Part shown: piece after piece, positions 30,095-38,240 of the stretch
Layout: every line of letters begins with the position of its first letter
Numbering within the stretch: the first letter of the stretch is position 1
Origin: Breznakia pachnodae
GTDB taxonomy: Bacteria; Bacillota_I; Bacilli_A; Erysipelotrichales; Erysipelotrichaceae
Length of the DNA: 64,000 nucleotides
Direction of reading: 5' to 3'
Assembly (NCBI RefSeq): GCF_030814225.1
Contig: NZ_JAUSUR010000002.1
Location: 124,001-188,000 of the forward strand
Program-made: the position numbers and the translations under genes
Notes under the pieces: model-generated
The model's database searches: none
Seen by the model: only the letters and a program-made list of their open reading frames with translations
Told to the model about the DNA's origin: nothing

Positions 30095-30594
30095 TAGTTT
30101 GACCCCGTATATGTTTCAACATTTGTATCTTCTAATACCTTTTCAGCCATTGACTTCTTATAATCCTGAAGTCTGTCTGCCATTTTCGCATCACTTACTC
30201 CTAAGATTTGTGCAGCTAAGATCGCAGCATTTGCAGCACCTGCTTTTCCAATCGCAACAGTTGCAACTGGAATTCCTTTTGGCATCTGTACAATTGATAA
30301 CAGTGAGTCCATCCCACCTAGTGCTTTGGTTTCGATTGGAACACCAATTACTGGTAAAGTAGTTGTCCCAGCAATTACTCCAGCCAAATGAGCAGCTCCA
30401 CCAGCGGCAGCAATTACCACTTGTATACCACGCTCTCTCAAGCCTACTGCATACTCGTGTGACTCCACAGGTGTACGATGCGCTGATAAGATTCTAACTT
30501 CATATCCAATTTCAAATTCTTTCAGCATGTCCATACAGTTCTTCATTACTTCTAAATCACTTTTACTACCCATCACAATACTCACTTTTATCAT
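30094..30594 (-). CDS. purE: N5-CAIR mutase (PurE)
   Basis: 166 residues. Begins MIKVSIVMGSKSDLEVM and contains SAHRTP and AAAGGAAHLAG. First structural gene of the operon, preceded by GGAGGT. PurK, PurD and PurB are not in the window, so class I (PurK-dependent) versus class II use cannot be decided from context. Confidence 0.96.
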   Translation of the reverse strand: MIKVSIVMGSKSDLEVMKNCMDMLKEFEIGYEVRILSAHRTPVESHEYAVGLRERGIQVVIAAAGGAAHLAGVIAGTTTLPVIGVPIETKALGGMDSLLSIVQMPKGIPVATVAIGKAGAANAAILAAQILGVSDAKMADRLQDYKKSMAEKVLEDTNVETYTGSN

Positions 30595-30647
30595 TTTCTT
30601 TTACCTCCAAAAAATAAAAAAGCGCGGTAAGATACACTCCACCACTA

Positions 30648-30707
30648 CTACACTAAAATATACAGTTGTAACTTGTAGAATCCGTTCACGTAATAGCTGA
30701 TGTGCAT
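30648..30707 (-). CDS. Putative 19-residue leader peptide upstream of purE
   Basis: An ATG at 30707 is preceded by a perfect AGGAGGT, 7 bases away, the best ribosome site in the operon. It encodes MHISYYVNGFYKLQLYILV and stops at 30648, then 53 bases to purE. It lies between the riboswitch terminator and purE. A weak 5-bp stem followed by GC and six Ts comes directly after its stop. It may be a translated attenuation ORF or a decoy ribosome site; whether the peptide is made is unknown. Confidence 0.5.
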   Translation of the reverse strand: MHISYYVNGFYKLQLYILV

Positions 30708-30737
30708 TTTTATACCTCCTACAAAACAACGATTAAA

Positions 30738-30759
30738 TAAAAAAGCACCTATCTTTTTA
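30738..30759 (-). terminator. Candidate riboswitch terminator
   Basis: On the minus strand TAAAAAG, a 7-base loop, then CTTTTTTA, immediately downstream of the aptamer. The stem is AT-rich and weak, so the real expression platform may involve a longer alternative fold. Confidence 0.45.
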
Positions 30760-30777
30760 CGTTCACAGATTGCTGTC

Positions 30778-30842
30778 CTTGTAGTCCGACAATAACGGAG
30801 TCGGGTAGAAACTTGTTGACCTTATCTCAACGACTATACAAG
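30778..30842 (-). promoter_or_regulatory. Guanine (purine) riboswitch aptamer
   Basis: The minus strand follows the purine aptamer closely. P1 is CTTGTATAGTC with GGACTACAAG, P2 is GTTGA/TCAAC around GATAAGG, the conserved J2/3 is GTTTCTACC, and P3 is CGAC/GTCG with loop TCCGTTATT. The residue deciding specificity lies in GAC after P3 (a C, not U), which indicates guanine/hypoxanthine rather than adenine. It should turn the pur operon off when guanine is plentiful. Confidence 0.95.
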
Positions 30843-30861
30843 CACTTTTTTATACAAACCT

Positions 30862-30890
30862 ATCATACAAGAAAAAGAAGCGTTTTTCAA
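30862..30890 (-). promoter_or_regulatory. Promoter of the pur operon
   Basis: TTGAAA (30885-30890) and TATGAT (30862-30867) separated by exactly 17 bases, about 20 bases upstream of the aptamer. Confidence 0.8.
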
Positions 30891-30984
30891 CCAACAATTA
30901 CGCTTTATTTACATTATTTTCACTGATATTTATTCTTTTATCACATTTCTAAAAAAGTAAGCCTTTTCATAACTAGCAATACGT

Positions 30985-32268
30985 CTAATTATAGATAACT
31001 TTTGAGATTACCAACATATCTTTAGAAGAAAACCGATTATTCAAATATTCATAGTAAGTACCTGGAGTAATGATTCCATTCATTTTTAAAACATCAATTC
31101 CTGCACTACCAACAATCTGGTCTGCCAACTTTACACAGTTACTTCCCAATACAAAGAAGGTCTTAAATTTTCCTTTTTTAAATTTATAAAATTCAGTAGG
31201 AACATTAAAACTAAGTCGTGATGCATAATAGTCATTTCTTCCCACATAAAATGGTGGTACCCATTTATACAAATCAACAATTATTTCATCCAGTTTTCGT
31301 TTCGCTTCCTGCTTCTGTTCTTTGGTTAATTTCAAACCAAAGGACACAAGAGTTTTATTACTGTCTTCAATTACAAAAGGGATATATTTTTCACGTTTCG
31401 CAAAAAATAATACACCATCACCAATCATCTCAAAGAAACGCTGGGAATGATGGTCATAATTACCATAAGACATTACAACACCTTCAAAACAGACATCCAC
31501 ATGACCAATGATTCCAAATCCCTTTGGACTCATATGAACAAATACTTCAATATCTGGTTCTTCATCCAATTTAATTTCTTCCACTTCGGGAATGGTATGT
31601 TCCTTATATTTATCACTTGGCGCAAGAAACTCATTCATTTCATCCAGTACAAACTTAGGAATTAGGAACTCTACAAACACTGGTAAGGTAATACGTATCT
31701 TACGTTTTATTTTATCTTGTTGCTGTACTGGTATAACTTCTTTTAATCCATCATTACAATACGTAAATCCATAAAGAATAAAATATACAGCTATAATATT
31801 TAATACGACATTCACATGTAAGTATGGAGAGAATAGTAAGAATCCACCTAGTCCTAAATAGAATAAACTAAGAAACAGATCTTTCACTCTTCCTGTTACA
31901 TTGTTTCTCCTTAATATATAGTAGTTAAGTGCCCGAATCGCACATTGTAGCAATGCATATAATCCACAGATAATTCCAAATAAGGATATCTGCATCGTCT
32001 GAAAAGTAATAACTAAAATCCCTAACCCAATATTTAGAACTGCAGTAGACAGTGGAATTGCCCCTTCTTTTCCACGCACCTTATGAAGAATCAAACGTAA
32101 AATGTTCGATACCCCAACGACAATAAATGCGATACCAAAAATGTAGAACATTGCCTGCAAGGTAAAAAGACCAGTGTTTAAAATGAAAACACCTAGTCCA
32201 ATTAATGCAATCCCCGTAAGAAATAAGCGAAGAGCGTCCGCTTTTTTAGTAACAATCTTTTTCTCCAT
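30985..32268 (-). CDS. HdeD/DUF308-like membrane protein fused to a peptidase-like domain
   Basis: 427 residues from ATG 32268. Residues ~1-185 have about six membrane helices in the HdeD/DUF308 style (ALIGLGVFILNTG, NIGLGILVITFQ, YLGLGGFLLFSP). The cytosolic C-terminal half has GHVDVCFEGVVMSYGNYD and SNCVKLADQIVGSAGIDV. The spaced His and Cys suggest a permuted NlpC/P60 (papain-like) fold, though this is a guess from pattern. There is no ribosome site; the -10 box ends 7 bases before the ATG, so the mRNA seems leaderless. A TTG at 32292 is the alternative start but lies inside the promoter. Confidence 0.7.
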   Translation of the reverse strand: MEKKIVTKKADALRLFLTGIALIGLGVFILNTGLFTLQAMFYIFGIAFIVVGVSNILRLILHKVRGKEGAIPLSTAVLNIGLGILVITFQTMQISLFGIICGLYALLQCAIRALNYYILRRNNVTGRVKDLFLSLFYLGLGGFLLFSPYLHVNVVLNIIAVYFILYGFTYCNDGLKEVIPVQQQDKIKRKIRITLPVFVEFLIPKFVLDEMNEFLAPSDKYKEHTIPEVEEIKLDEEPDIEVFVHMSPKGFGIIGHVDVCFEGVVMSYGNYDHHSQRFFEMIGDGVLFFAKREKYIPFVIEDSNKTLVSFGLKLTKEQKQEAKRKLDEIIVDLYKWVPPFYVGRNDYYASRLSFNVPTEFYKFKKGKFKTFFVLGSNCVKLADQIVGSAGIDVLKMNGIITPGTYYEYLNNRFSSKDMLVISKVIYN

Positions 32269-32274
32269 ATGATA

Positions 32275-32302
32275 ATTATACCGTTTGTGCAAACGATTAC
32301 AA
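32275..32302 (-). promoter_or_regulatory. Leaderless promoter with a palindromic operator in its spacer
   Basis: TTGTAA (32297-32302), 16-base spacer, TATAAT (32275-32280). The ATG of the membrane protein follows 7 bases after the -10, where transcription would start. The spacer contains the palindrome CGTTTG-CA-CAAACG (32282-32295), a likely repressor site. Confidence 0.7.
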
Positions 32303-32327
32303 GCCTGTTATTTTCTATTAATATCTG

Positions 32328-32356
32328 TTCACTTACAACCCAATTAGAGTTATAAT
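32328..32356 (+). promoter_or_regulatory. Promoter of the 32382 gene
   Basis: TTCACT (32328-32333) and TATAAT (32351-32356) with a 17-base spacer, 26 bases before the TTG start. Confidence 0.65.
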
Positions 32357-32381
32357 GATTTTAGTGAAGGAGGATATCTCA

Positions 32382-32597
32382 TTGAAACCGGATATTAGAG
32401 AATTTATTGCAGAATTAGATACAGGAGTTTTAGAAAATTTAATGGATGTACACTCTGCAAGCCGACTACAAGCTGGGATGGATATTCAAGAAGTAGTTAT
32501 TCAATTAAATCATGGATCTATGTTGTTCGCTTTAGATTTATTAAACCTATACCACGATTGGTTAATGGAACGATTGGATAAAGATGCATTAACATAA
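32382..32597 (+). CDS. Small hypothetical protein
   Basis: 71 residues from a TTG start: GAAGGAGG lies 8 bases upstream, whereas the ATG at 32355 overlaps the -10 box. A helical, acidic protein (MKPDIREFIAELDTGVLENL...). No known family. Divergent from the HdeD-like gene and followed by a terminator, so it is monocistronic. Confidence 0.65.
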   Translation: MKPDIREFIAELDTGVLENLMDVHSASRLQAGMDIQEVVIQLNHGSMLFALDLLNLYHDWLMERLDKDALT

Positions 32598-32619
32598 TTC
32601 AACAATATAATTATATTGT

Positions 32620-32641
32620 AAGGTCTTCCCATGAAGACCTT
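32620..32641 (+). terminator. Terminator
   Basis: Stem AAGGTCTTC / GAAGACCTT, 4-base loop, followed by ATTTATTTT on the plus strand. Confidence 0.8.
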
Positions 32642-32679
32642 ATTTATTTTATAATAAGTATATAAATGAGGTGATTCTT

Positions 32680-32973
32680 ATGAGTGCATATTTTGTAGTA
32701 TCAGTAGAGATTAATGAACAAAGCAACCAGCAAGACTATGATAAGTATATTGATAAAGTAGTTCCTATCGTTAAAAAGTATGGTGGCGAATATCTTGTCA
32801 GAAGCAACCTTATCACTCCATTATCAGATAACTGGAAACCAGATCGTATGATTATCATTCGCTTCGATAACAAACAGCAAATTTTTGATTGGTTAAATAG
32901 TGAGGAATATAAAAACATTGCCGACTACAGAATTAACTCTGTTATCAGCAATGCCGTTATTATTGAACAGTAA
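32680..32973 (+). CDS. DUF1330 family protein
   Basis: 97 residues, with GAGGTG 6-7 bases before ATG 32680. Contains AYFVVSVEI, KKYGGEYLVRSN and RMIIIRFDNKQQIFDWLNS, the ferredoxin-like fold pattern of the DUF1330 family (dimeric alpha-beta barrel). Family members are small cytosolic proteins of unknown activity. It has its own terminator and no operon partner. Confidence 0.85.
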   Translation: MSAYFVVSVEINEQSNQQDYDKYIDKVVPIVKKYGGEYLVRSNLITPLSDNWKPDRMIIIRFDNKQQIFDWLNSEEYKNIADYRINSVISNAVIIEQ

Positions 32974-33000
32974 AAGAGGAACGATTGATTCCTCTTTCTT
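32974..33000 (+). terminator. Terminator of the DUF1330 gene
   Basis: Stem AAGAGGAA / TTCCTCTT with a 7-base loop and TCTTT after it, beginning just after the stop codon. Confidence 0.8.
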
Positions 33001-33028
33001 TATAATATAACGAAGGGCAATTATTATA

Positions 33029-35059
33029 TTATTGCATTTTTCTTTTCTTAGTAACTACTGCAATTCCAAGTAATGAACTAATTAATAATCCATATAATAG
33101 AACCATATTCGTTTGATCACCTGTATTTACTGTGTTTACGCCAGATGTAGAAGTTCCATTAGGATTTACACTTGGTTTTGATACAGTAGGTGCATCTACT
33201 GTAGGTTGTGATGGATCTGTTGGTTTTGTAGAAGGGTTATTACTTACATTAACTGTAAGCTTTGTTTTCACTACTGCTCCGCTACTAAACTCTACATCTA
33301 CATCATATGTTCCATTCGCAAGTGTTTTTAAGTATGTTCCATTTAATGTAATAACGGTACTTCCACTCGTTACTTCATAATTACTTGCTGCTAGTTCTTT
33401 TCCATCTACATAAACTTTTGTAAACTTTTCTACTGGTGCATCAATTTTTGTATATACTGTTCCTTTTCCAGTGAAAACCTTGAACGCTTCAAGAACTACA
33501 AAGTTTTTCTCATCTAATTGTTTTTGTGCTTCATCCAATTTATCTTGAAGTTATGCTTTCTTATCTTCATCTTTTACTTTGTTTACCAATTCTTGTGCAT
33601 TGTTAATATCTTCTTGCGTTACAGTGTCTTTAATTTTTGCATCTTCATTAAATAAATCATCTACTGCTTTTTCCGCATTTTTTTTATTCAATTGTCTTTG
33701 TGCTTCATCTAATTTATCTTGAAATTCTTTTTTCTTATCTATGTCCGTTACTTTATTTACCAATTCTTGTGCATTGTTAATATCTTCTTGCGTTACAGTG
33801 TCCTTAATTTTTGTATCTTTATCAAATAAATCATTTACTGCCTTTTCTGCATTTTTTTCATTTAATTGTTCTTGAGCATCTTTAATTTTACTTTGAAGTG
33901 TATCTTTTAAATCACTTTCCGCTAATAGATTTACAGCAGTATTAGCATTATCAATCAGTTTTTGATCTAAATTATCAACTATTTTCCCACTATTATCGGT
34001 TTTAAATAATTCATAAACTTTCTTTTTGGCATCTTCTCTAAGATCGAATTGTTTTTGTGAGTTTTCAATTTTAATTTCACCCTCTTTTACTAATAGATCC
34101 CAGTAGCTTCCTGATCCAGATTCTACATTTTTTATATCTTTTAAGTTCTCTAGTGATTCTAATTGCTCATTAATATCATCTTGTGTCAGATAATCATAAA
34201 TATTACCATCTTCATCAAATAAATCTGTAATAAATACTGTCAATATATCACTTTCTGGTCTGTTTTTTGTTGTTGAAGTACCATTAATTACTAAAAAAGT
34301 TAATGAAGGATGTAGAGCGAACATTGTTTCTAAATCACCAGTAAGACCTTTGTTATTACATATCATAAGTTCTCTTAATGCTGTATTTTTAGCTATTTCA
34401 GCAGGAATTTCTCCACTCAAATAGTTATTACCAACATATATAATCTGCAATGAATGATTTCCCAATGAAGATGGAATAGTACCTTCTAACTTATTTTCAT
34501 TAAGCAGCAATTGTTGTAGATTTGATAAATTACCTAACTCTGAAGGAATATTTCCCTCTAATTGATTATTGTTTAAATAGATAACTGTCAATGAACTTAT
34601 ATTACCAATTGATTTTGGTATTGATCCAGTTAATTGATTTCCTTCCAAACGTAACAAGGTTAATCTTTTCATTTCTCCTATTGATTCAGGAATTACTCCA
34701 GTAAACTGATTATTGTTAATCGATAATCTTGTGATATTGGTAAAATTTTCTATACCTGTAATCGTACCTGTAAGTTCTTTTTTAGATAAAACTATTGTTC
34801 CAGTATATGCATTAGCCTCACCAATAGTAATAGAACCATCCTTATTACTATCAATACCTGGATAATTTTTCAAAATAGCATCATGAAGTGGTTTCGATGA
34901 CTCAGGAAATGCTGAATCAGTTAAACCTAAAGGCGTTGTATCTACCGTCTTTTCCTCTTCCTCCATTTCATTCGCTTTCGTCATAGTTTGCGTTGTTAGT
35001 CCTAATAACAATCCACCAATTAATAAACTTATAAAAATCTTTTTTTTGCTTGCTTTCAT
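33029..35059 (-). pseudogene. LRR surface protein interrupted by one nonsense codon
   Basis: A secreted protein starting at 35059 (GGAGG 5 bases upstream; the ATG at 35071 overlaps it). Signal peptide, then an EF-hand-like DSNKDG, then ~8 plant-type LRRs (LRLEGNQLTGSIPKSIG), then ~58-residue helical repeats. A TAA at 33551-33553 ends it after 502 codons. The same frame resumes at once with LQDKLDEAQKQLDEK and runs through an Ig-like domain to the sorting signal NTVNTGDQTNMV, a hydrophobic helix and KKRKM. By comparison with the repeat just before, TAA replaces a GAA (Glu). The truncated form would be secreted but not wall-anchored. Confidence 0.85.
33585..33932 (-). repeat. Two direct ~174-bp repeats in the LRR gene
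   Basis: Near-identical blocks begin at about 33585 and 33759 (both ACCAATTCTTGTGCATTGTT on the plus strand), encoding 58-residue helical units with AEKAV-DLF and TVTQEDINNAQELVNKV. They could recombine and vary the length of the surface stalk. Confidence 0.8.
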
Positions 35060-35091
35060 TTTTTCCTCCATCTTTATTAATTTTATAAATA

Positions 35092-36444
35092 TTATTCAAT
35101 ACTAAAATCAAAGTCATATTGTATACGGTGATTATTATAGTCAAATATCGTTACTGATATTTTTTCATCGAAACTTCCATAGACTTGATTATTTTTATTG
35201 ATTTTTATTTTTCTTCCATTATATTCAACATATGATATATCATAATTAATTTGAGATAGTTCATCATTTACAATTAATTGCAAATAATTATGATATCTTT
35301 GTACTTCTACCACTTCTGGTGCATATTCATCAATCACATTAATATAAAATATTATTTCTTTATTATCTATTACAAGCTTATATTTTCCATTCTCGCTTAT
35401 TTGAACTATCAGTGATAACCCATCTTGATTAAAATGAATATTTTCATCATTAAATAATACTTTGATATCTTCCTTATTCACTTCTTTCTTTAACTTAATA
35501 GTCACATCTACTGACATCCTTGTTGGAAAGGAGATATACTCAATACTTTCTACATAAGGACTCTTCTTTATTTGTTCATAGGTATCTTTATCTTTTATAT
35601 AAGAAATATCATCAATATTTTTAGCTGGCTCTTCATACAAATTTGAGTACACAAGACCTGCAATTCCTACAAGTACCACTATTGAAGAAATAATAAGAAT
35701 TTTTGTTGATAACAGTTCAACTAAATTTGATAGTCTCATTAAATGATTCATTTTATATAAATCATTATGAAACTGAAAATTTTGTTTATCACATATCTCA
35801 TTTTGGTATTCCTGAAGAAGTAATCCTAGCATAGGAATTATCGCTATATTGTATAGTTTCACTTTATTTTTGTTTTGATATTCTTCTATCTGCATTTCTA
35901 AGTTTTTTCTTCCTGCATGCAAACGAGACTTCACTGATCCTGCATTATAATCAAGTAACTGTGCAATTTCTTCTATCTTATATTCTTCAAGATAATGTAG
36001 TGTTATAACTTCTCGTTGTTTTTTAGGAAGATTATCAATGAACTTAATAACTAGTTTTTTTGTTTCATTTAAATCATACACTTCATTTGGTAAACTATCT
36101 CTTCGTTCATCTTTAATCGTTGATTCAAATGATTCTTCATAATCATTACTATGTAGAAACTCAGAATCATAACGATTATTCTTTTTCAGATAATCTAGAC
36201 AAGAGTTGCGAACTACTCTATACATCCAAGAACTGAACATTTCTGGATTTTTAAGTGTATTTAACTTTTTGTAAATTAGAAACATTGCATCCTGTGAAGC
36301 ATCTAGTGCATCAGCTTCACTTCCCACTACGACGTAACACCAGAAATATACTTTATTTACGATTAGTGAGTATAACGACTCAAACTGCCCTCTATCTTTT
36401 TGTACTTCTTTGACAATCTGGGTAAGTTTCTCCTTCTTATCCAT
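35092..36444 (-). CDS. Sigma-70 family (ECF-like) factor fused to a membrane anchor and extracytoplasmic domain
   Basis: 450 residues from ATG 36444 (GGAGGG about 8 bases upstream). Residues ~15-85 form sigma region 2 (ALDASQDAMFLIYKKL, FSSWMYRVVRNSCLDYL). Residues ~125-180 form region 4 (LPKKQREVITLHYLEEYKI, SVKSRLHAGRKNL). A linker leads to a single membrane helix at ~249-267 (IISSIVVLVGIAGLVYS) and ~180 outside residues that look beta-rich. Normal ECF factors stop at ~190 residues. The LRR surface gene begins 32 bases downstream, so this is probably a cis-encoded, membrane-tethered regulator of that gene. The outside domain may sense a signal. Confidence 0.8.
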   Translation of the reverse strand: MDKKEKLTQIVKEVQKDRGQFESLYSLIVNKVYFWCYVVVGSEADALDASQDAMFLIYKKLNTLKNPEMFSSWMYRVVRNSCLDYLKKNNRYDSEFLHSNDYEESFESTIKDERRDSLPNEVYDLNETKKLVIKFIDNLPKKQREVITLHYLEEYKIEEIAQLLDYNAGSVKSRLHAGRKNLEMQIEEYQNKNKVKLYNIAIIPMLGLLLQEYQNEICDKQNFQFHNDLYKMNHLMRLSNLVELLSTKILIISSIVVLVGIAGLVYSNLYEEPAKNIDDISYIKDKDTYEQIKKSPYVESIEYISFPTRMSVDVTIKLKKEVNKEDIKVLFNDENIHFNQDGLSLIVQISENGKYKLVIDNKEIIFYINVIDEYAPEVVEVQRYHNYLQLIVNDELSQINYDISYVEYNGRKIKINKNNQVYGSFDEKISVTIFDYNNHRIQYDFDFSIE

Positions 36445-36605
36445 GATTTCGCCCTCCTTTATTACCATAATCTGCTTACCCTAATACTTAAACGATTGTC
36501 GCTACTATATGGTTCGCAAATTTCTTTTTATATTTTTCATCCATGAATTAGTCGAAATTAAACCCAACTTCGTTCACTATAATATTAATTATTTATTTCA
36601 AGCAC

Positions 36606-36627
36606 AAAAAAAGCACCGAAGTGCTTT
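36606..36627 (-). terminator. Terminator of sodA
   Basis: Stem AAAGCAC / GTGCTTT with a TTCG loop and seven Ts on the minus strand. Confidence 0.9.
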
Positions 36628-36632
36628 TCATT

Positions 36633-37238
36633 TTAATCAATTCCTTCAAATCGTTTAGTTACCATATCCCAGTTAACAACATTCCAGAATGCTTTAATAT
36701 AGTCTGGACGAACATTACGATATTTTAAGTAATATGCATGTTCCCAAACATCCAATGCTAATAATGGTGTTTTACCTTCACTAATTGGAGTGTCTTGATT
36801 TGGTGTAGATACTACTTCTAGTTTATCTCCATTCTTAACTAACCAAGCCCATCCTGATCCAAAGCGAGAAGTTGCTGCTGCAGCAAACTCTTCCTTGAAG
36901 TTATCTACACTTCCAAATGCTTCTTCAATCTTAGTTTTCAGTAATCCTTCTAATTCTGTCTTTTCACCAGTCATACTATTCCAGAAGAATGTATGGTTGG
37001 CATGACCACCACCATTGTTACGAACAGCCATTCTAATATCTTCAGGAACATTATTTAAGTCCTTTAAGATATCCTCAACACCCATTTCAAATAATTCTGG
37101 GTGTTTTTCAACTGCTGCGTTTAAATTATTCACATATGTTTGATGATGCTTGTCATGATGTATATGCATTGTTTCCTCATCAATATATGGTTCTAAAGCG
37201 TCGTATGCGTATGGTAGGTTTCCTAATTCAAATTTCAT
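36633..37238 (-). CDS. sodA: Superoxide dismutase (Fe/Mn family)
   Basis: 201 residues starting [20 protein letters not shown]; the longer frame to 37295 has no ribosome site, while GGAG precedes 37238. Metal-ligand contexts are present: [23 protein letters not shown] and [13 protein letters not shown]. It converts superoxide to peroxide and oxygen in the cytosol. Whether it uses Mn or Fe cannot be read with certainty. Monocistronic. Confidence 0.96.
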   Translation of the reverse strand: MKFELGNLPYAYDALEPYIDEETMHIHHDKHHQTYVNNLNAAVEKHPELFEMGVEDILKDLNNVPEDIRMAVRNNGGGHANHTFFWNSMTGEKTELEGLLKTKIEEAFGSVDNFKEEFAAAATSRFGSGWAWLVKNGDKLEVVSTPNQDTPISEGKTPLLALDVWEHAYYLKYRNVRPDYIKAFWNVVNWDMVTKRFEGID

Positions 37239-37380
37239 AATAATCACTACTCCTTTTCCTTTTATCTTTAAACACATTCTAGCACTAGAACACAAATAAA
37301 GGAATTAGTTTGCTCGAGATAACTTTTATAAACTAAATACTTTATTTCTTATATAGATAGGTATATAATAATTATGTAAT

Positions 37381-37500
37381 CTTCAGGGCAGGGTGAATCC
37401 ATGTAATGGATAATTCCCGACCGGCGGTAAACTCCGCGAGCCATTTTTTGGTTGAACTGGTGCAATTCCAGTAGCGACAGTAAAGTCTGGATGAAAGAAG
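37381..37500 (+). promoter_or_regulatory. FMN riboswitch (RFN element)
   Basis: The RFN consensus is present in order: CTTCAGGGCAGGGTGAA, TTCCCGACCGGCGGT, then AGTCTGGATGAAAGAAG at the 3' end. A plausible promoter (TTTATT, 17 bases, TATAAT at 37364-37369) is just upstream. FMN binding should favour the terminator that follows and shut off ribU. The 5' CAGGGC can pair with GCCCTG of the terminator, a likely antiterminator. Confidence 0.95.
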
Positions 37501-37527
37501 AACATTCTTTTCATATAAAAGTATCGC

Positions 37528-37551
37528 CCTGTTTTAAAACAGGTTTTTTTA
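37528..37551 (+). terminator. Riboswitch-controlled terminator before ribU
   Basis: Palindrome CCTGTTTTAAAACAGG followed by eight Ts, ending 17 bases before the ribU start. Confidence 0.85.
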
Positions 37552-37567
37552 TTGAAAGGAGATTATA

Positions 37568-38155
37568 ATGAAACCAAATTATTTACAGCTTATTGTTAAG
37601 ATTGCCTTTATGGCAGCCGTTGCAGCGGTGGTGATGACATTTAAATTTGCTACACCATTTGCACCACCATTTTATACAATTGACTTCAGTGAGGTGATTG
37701 TATTACTTGCGGGATTCGCGTTAGGGCCAGTTCCTGCGATTGCAGTAGAAGCACTAAAGATTCTATTAAATCTTTTACTTAATGGAACATCTACTATGGG
37801 AATTGGAGAAGTTGCTAACTTCTTAATGGGATGCTCATTTGTAGTAACAGCAAGTGTTATTTACCACAAGAATAAAACTAGAAAACAGGCACTTATCGGA
37901 ATGGGAGTTGGAGTTGTTGCATTGTGTGTGGTTGCATCTTTAATGAATTACTTTGTATTATTACCAGCATATGCATATTTCTTTCATATTCCAATGGATG
38001 CATTAATTGCACAATCGCCAATTACGGTTGATAATATATTCACGTTTATCCTTATTGCAGTTGTACCATTCAACATTCTAAAAGGAGTTGTATCTTCAAC
38101 TGCTGTGTTCTTAGTATATAAGAAAGTAACACCAATTTTAAAGAAATCTATATAA
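37568..38155 (+). CDS. ribU: Riboflavin transporter, ECF S-component (RibU)
   Basis: 195 residues with five to six membrane helices. The N-terminal LQLIVKIAFMAAVAAVVMTF and the FALGPVPAIAVEALKILLN segment are typical of ECF substrate-binding components, and the RFN element assigns the substrate as riboflavin/FMN precursors. It needs the shared EcfA/A'/T module, not in this window. AAAGGAG precedes the ATG. Terminated at 38166. Confidence 0.93.
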   Translation: MKPNYLQLIVKIAFMAAVAAVVMTFKFATPFAPPFYTIDFSEVIVLLAGFALGPVPAIAVEALKILLNLLLNGTSTMGIGEVANFLMGCSFVVTASVIYHKNKTRKQALIGMGVGVVALCVVASLMNYFVLLPAYAYFFHIPMDALIAQSPITVDNIFTFILIAVVPFNILKGVVSSTAVFLVYKKVTPILKKSI

Positions 38156-38165
38156 GTATTATCAA

Positions 38166-38192
38166 GAGGACTAATTTATTAGTTCTTTTTTT
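38166..38192 (+). terminator. Terminator of ribU
   Basis: Stem AGGACTAA / TTAGTTCT with a short loop, followed by seven Ts. Confidence 0.75.
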
Positions 38193-38226
38193 AATTTAAA
38201 AGGCCTATTAACGATTGTTAATAGGC
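38193..38226 (-). terminator. Terminator of the 38241-39446 gene
   Basis: Ten-base perfect stem GCCTATTAAC / GTTAATAGGC with a 4-base loop, then CTTTTAAATT on the minus strand. Confidence 0.75.
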
Positions 38227-38240
38227 TTCAGTTTATCATA

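Noticed and set aside
31032..31040. ACCGATTAT as a further LytTR site
   Set aside because: It is a single copy inside the coding region of the HdeD-like gene with no partner 21 bp away.
33029..33538. Separate gene for the 169-residue C-terminal part of the LRR protein
   Set aside because: It has only a TTG codon with no ribosome site and is in frame with, and 4 codons after, the nonsense codon; it is the rest of the same gene.
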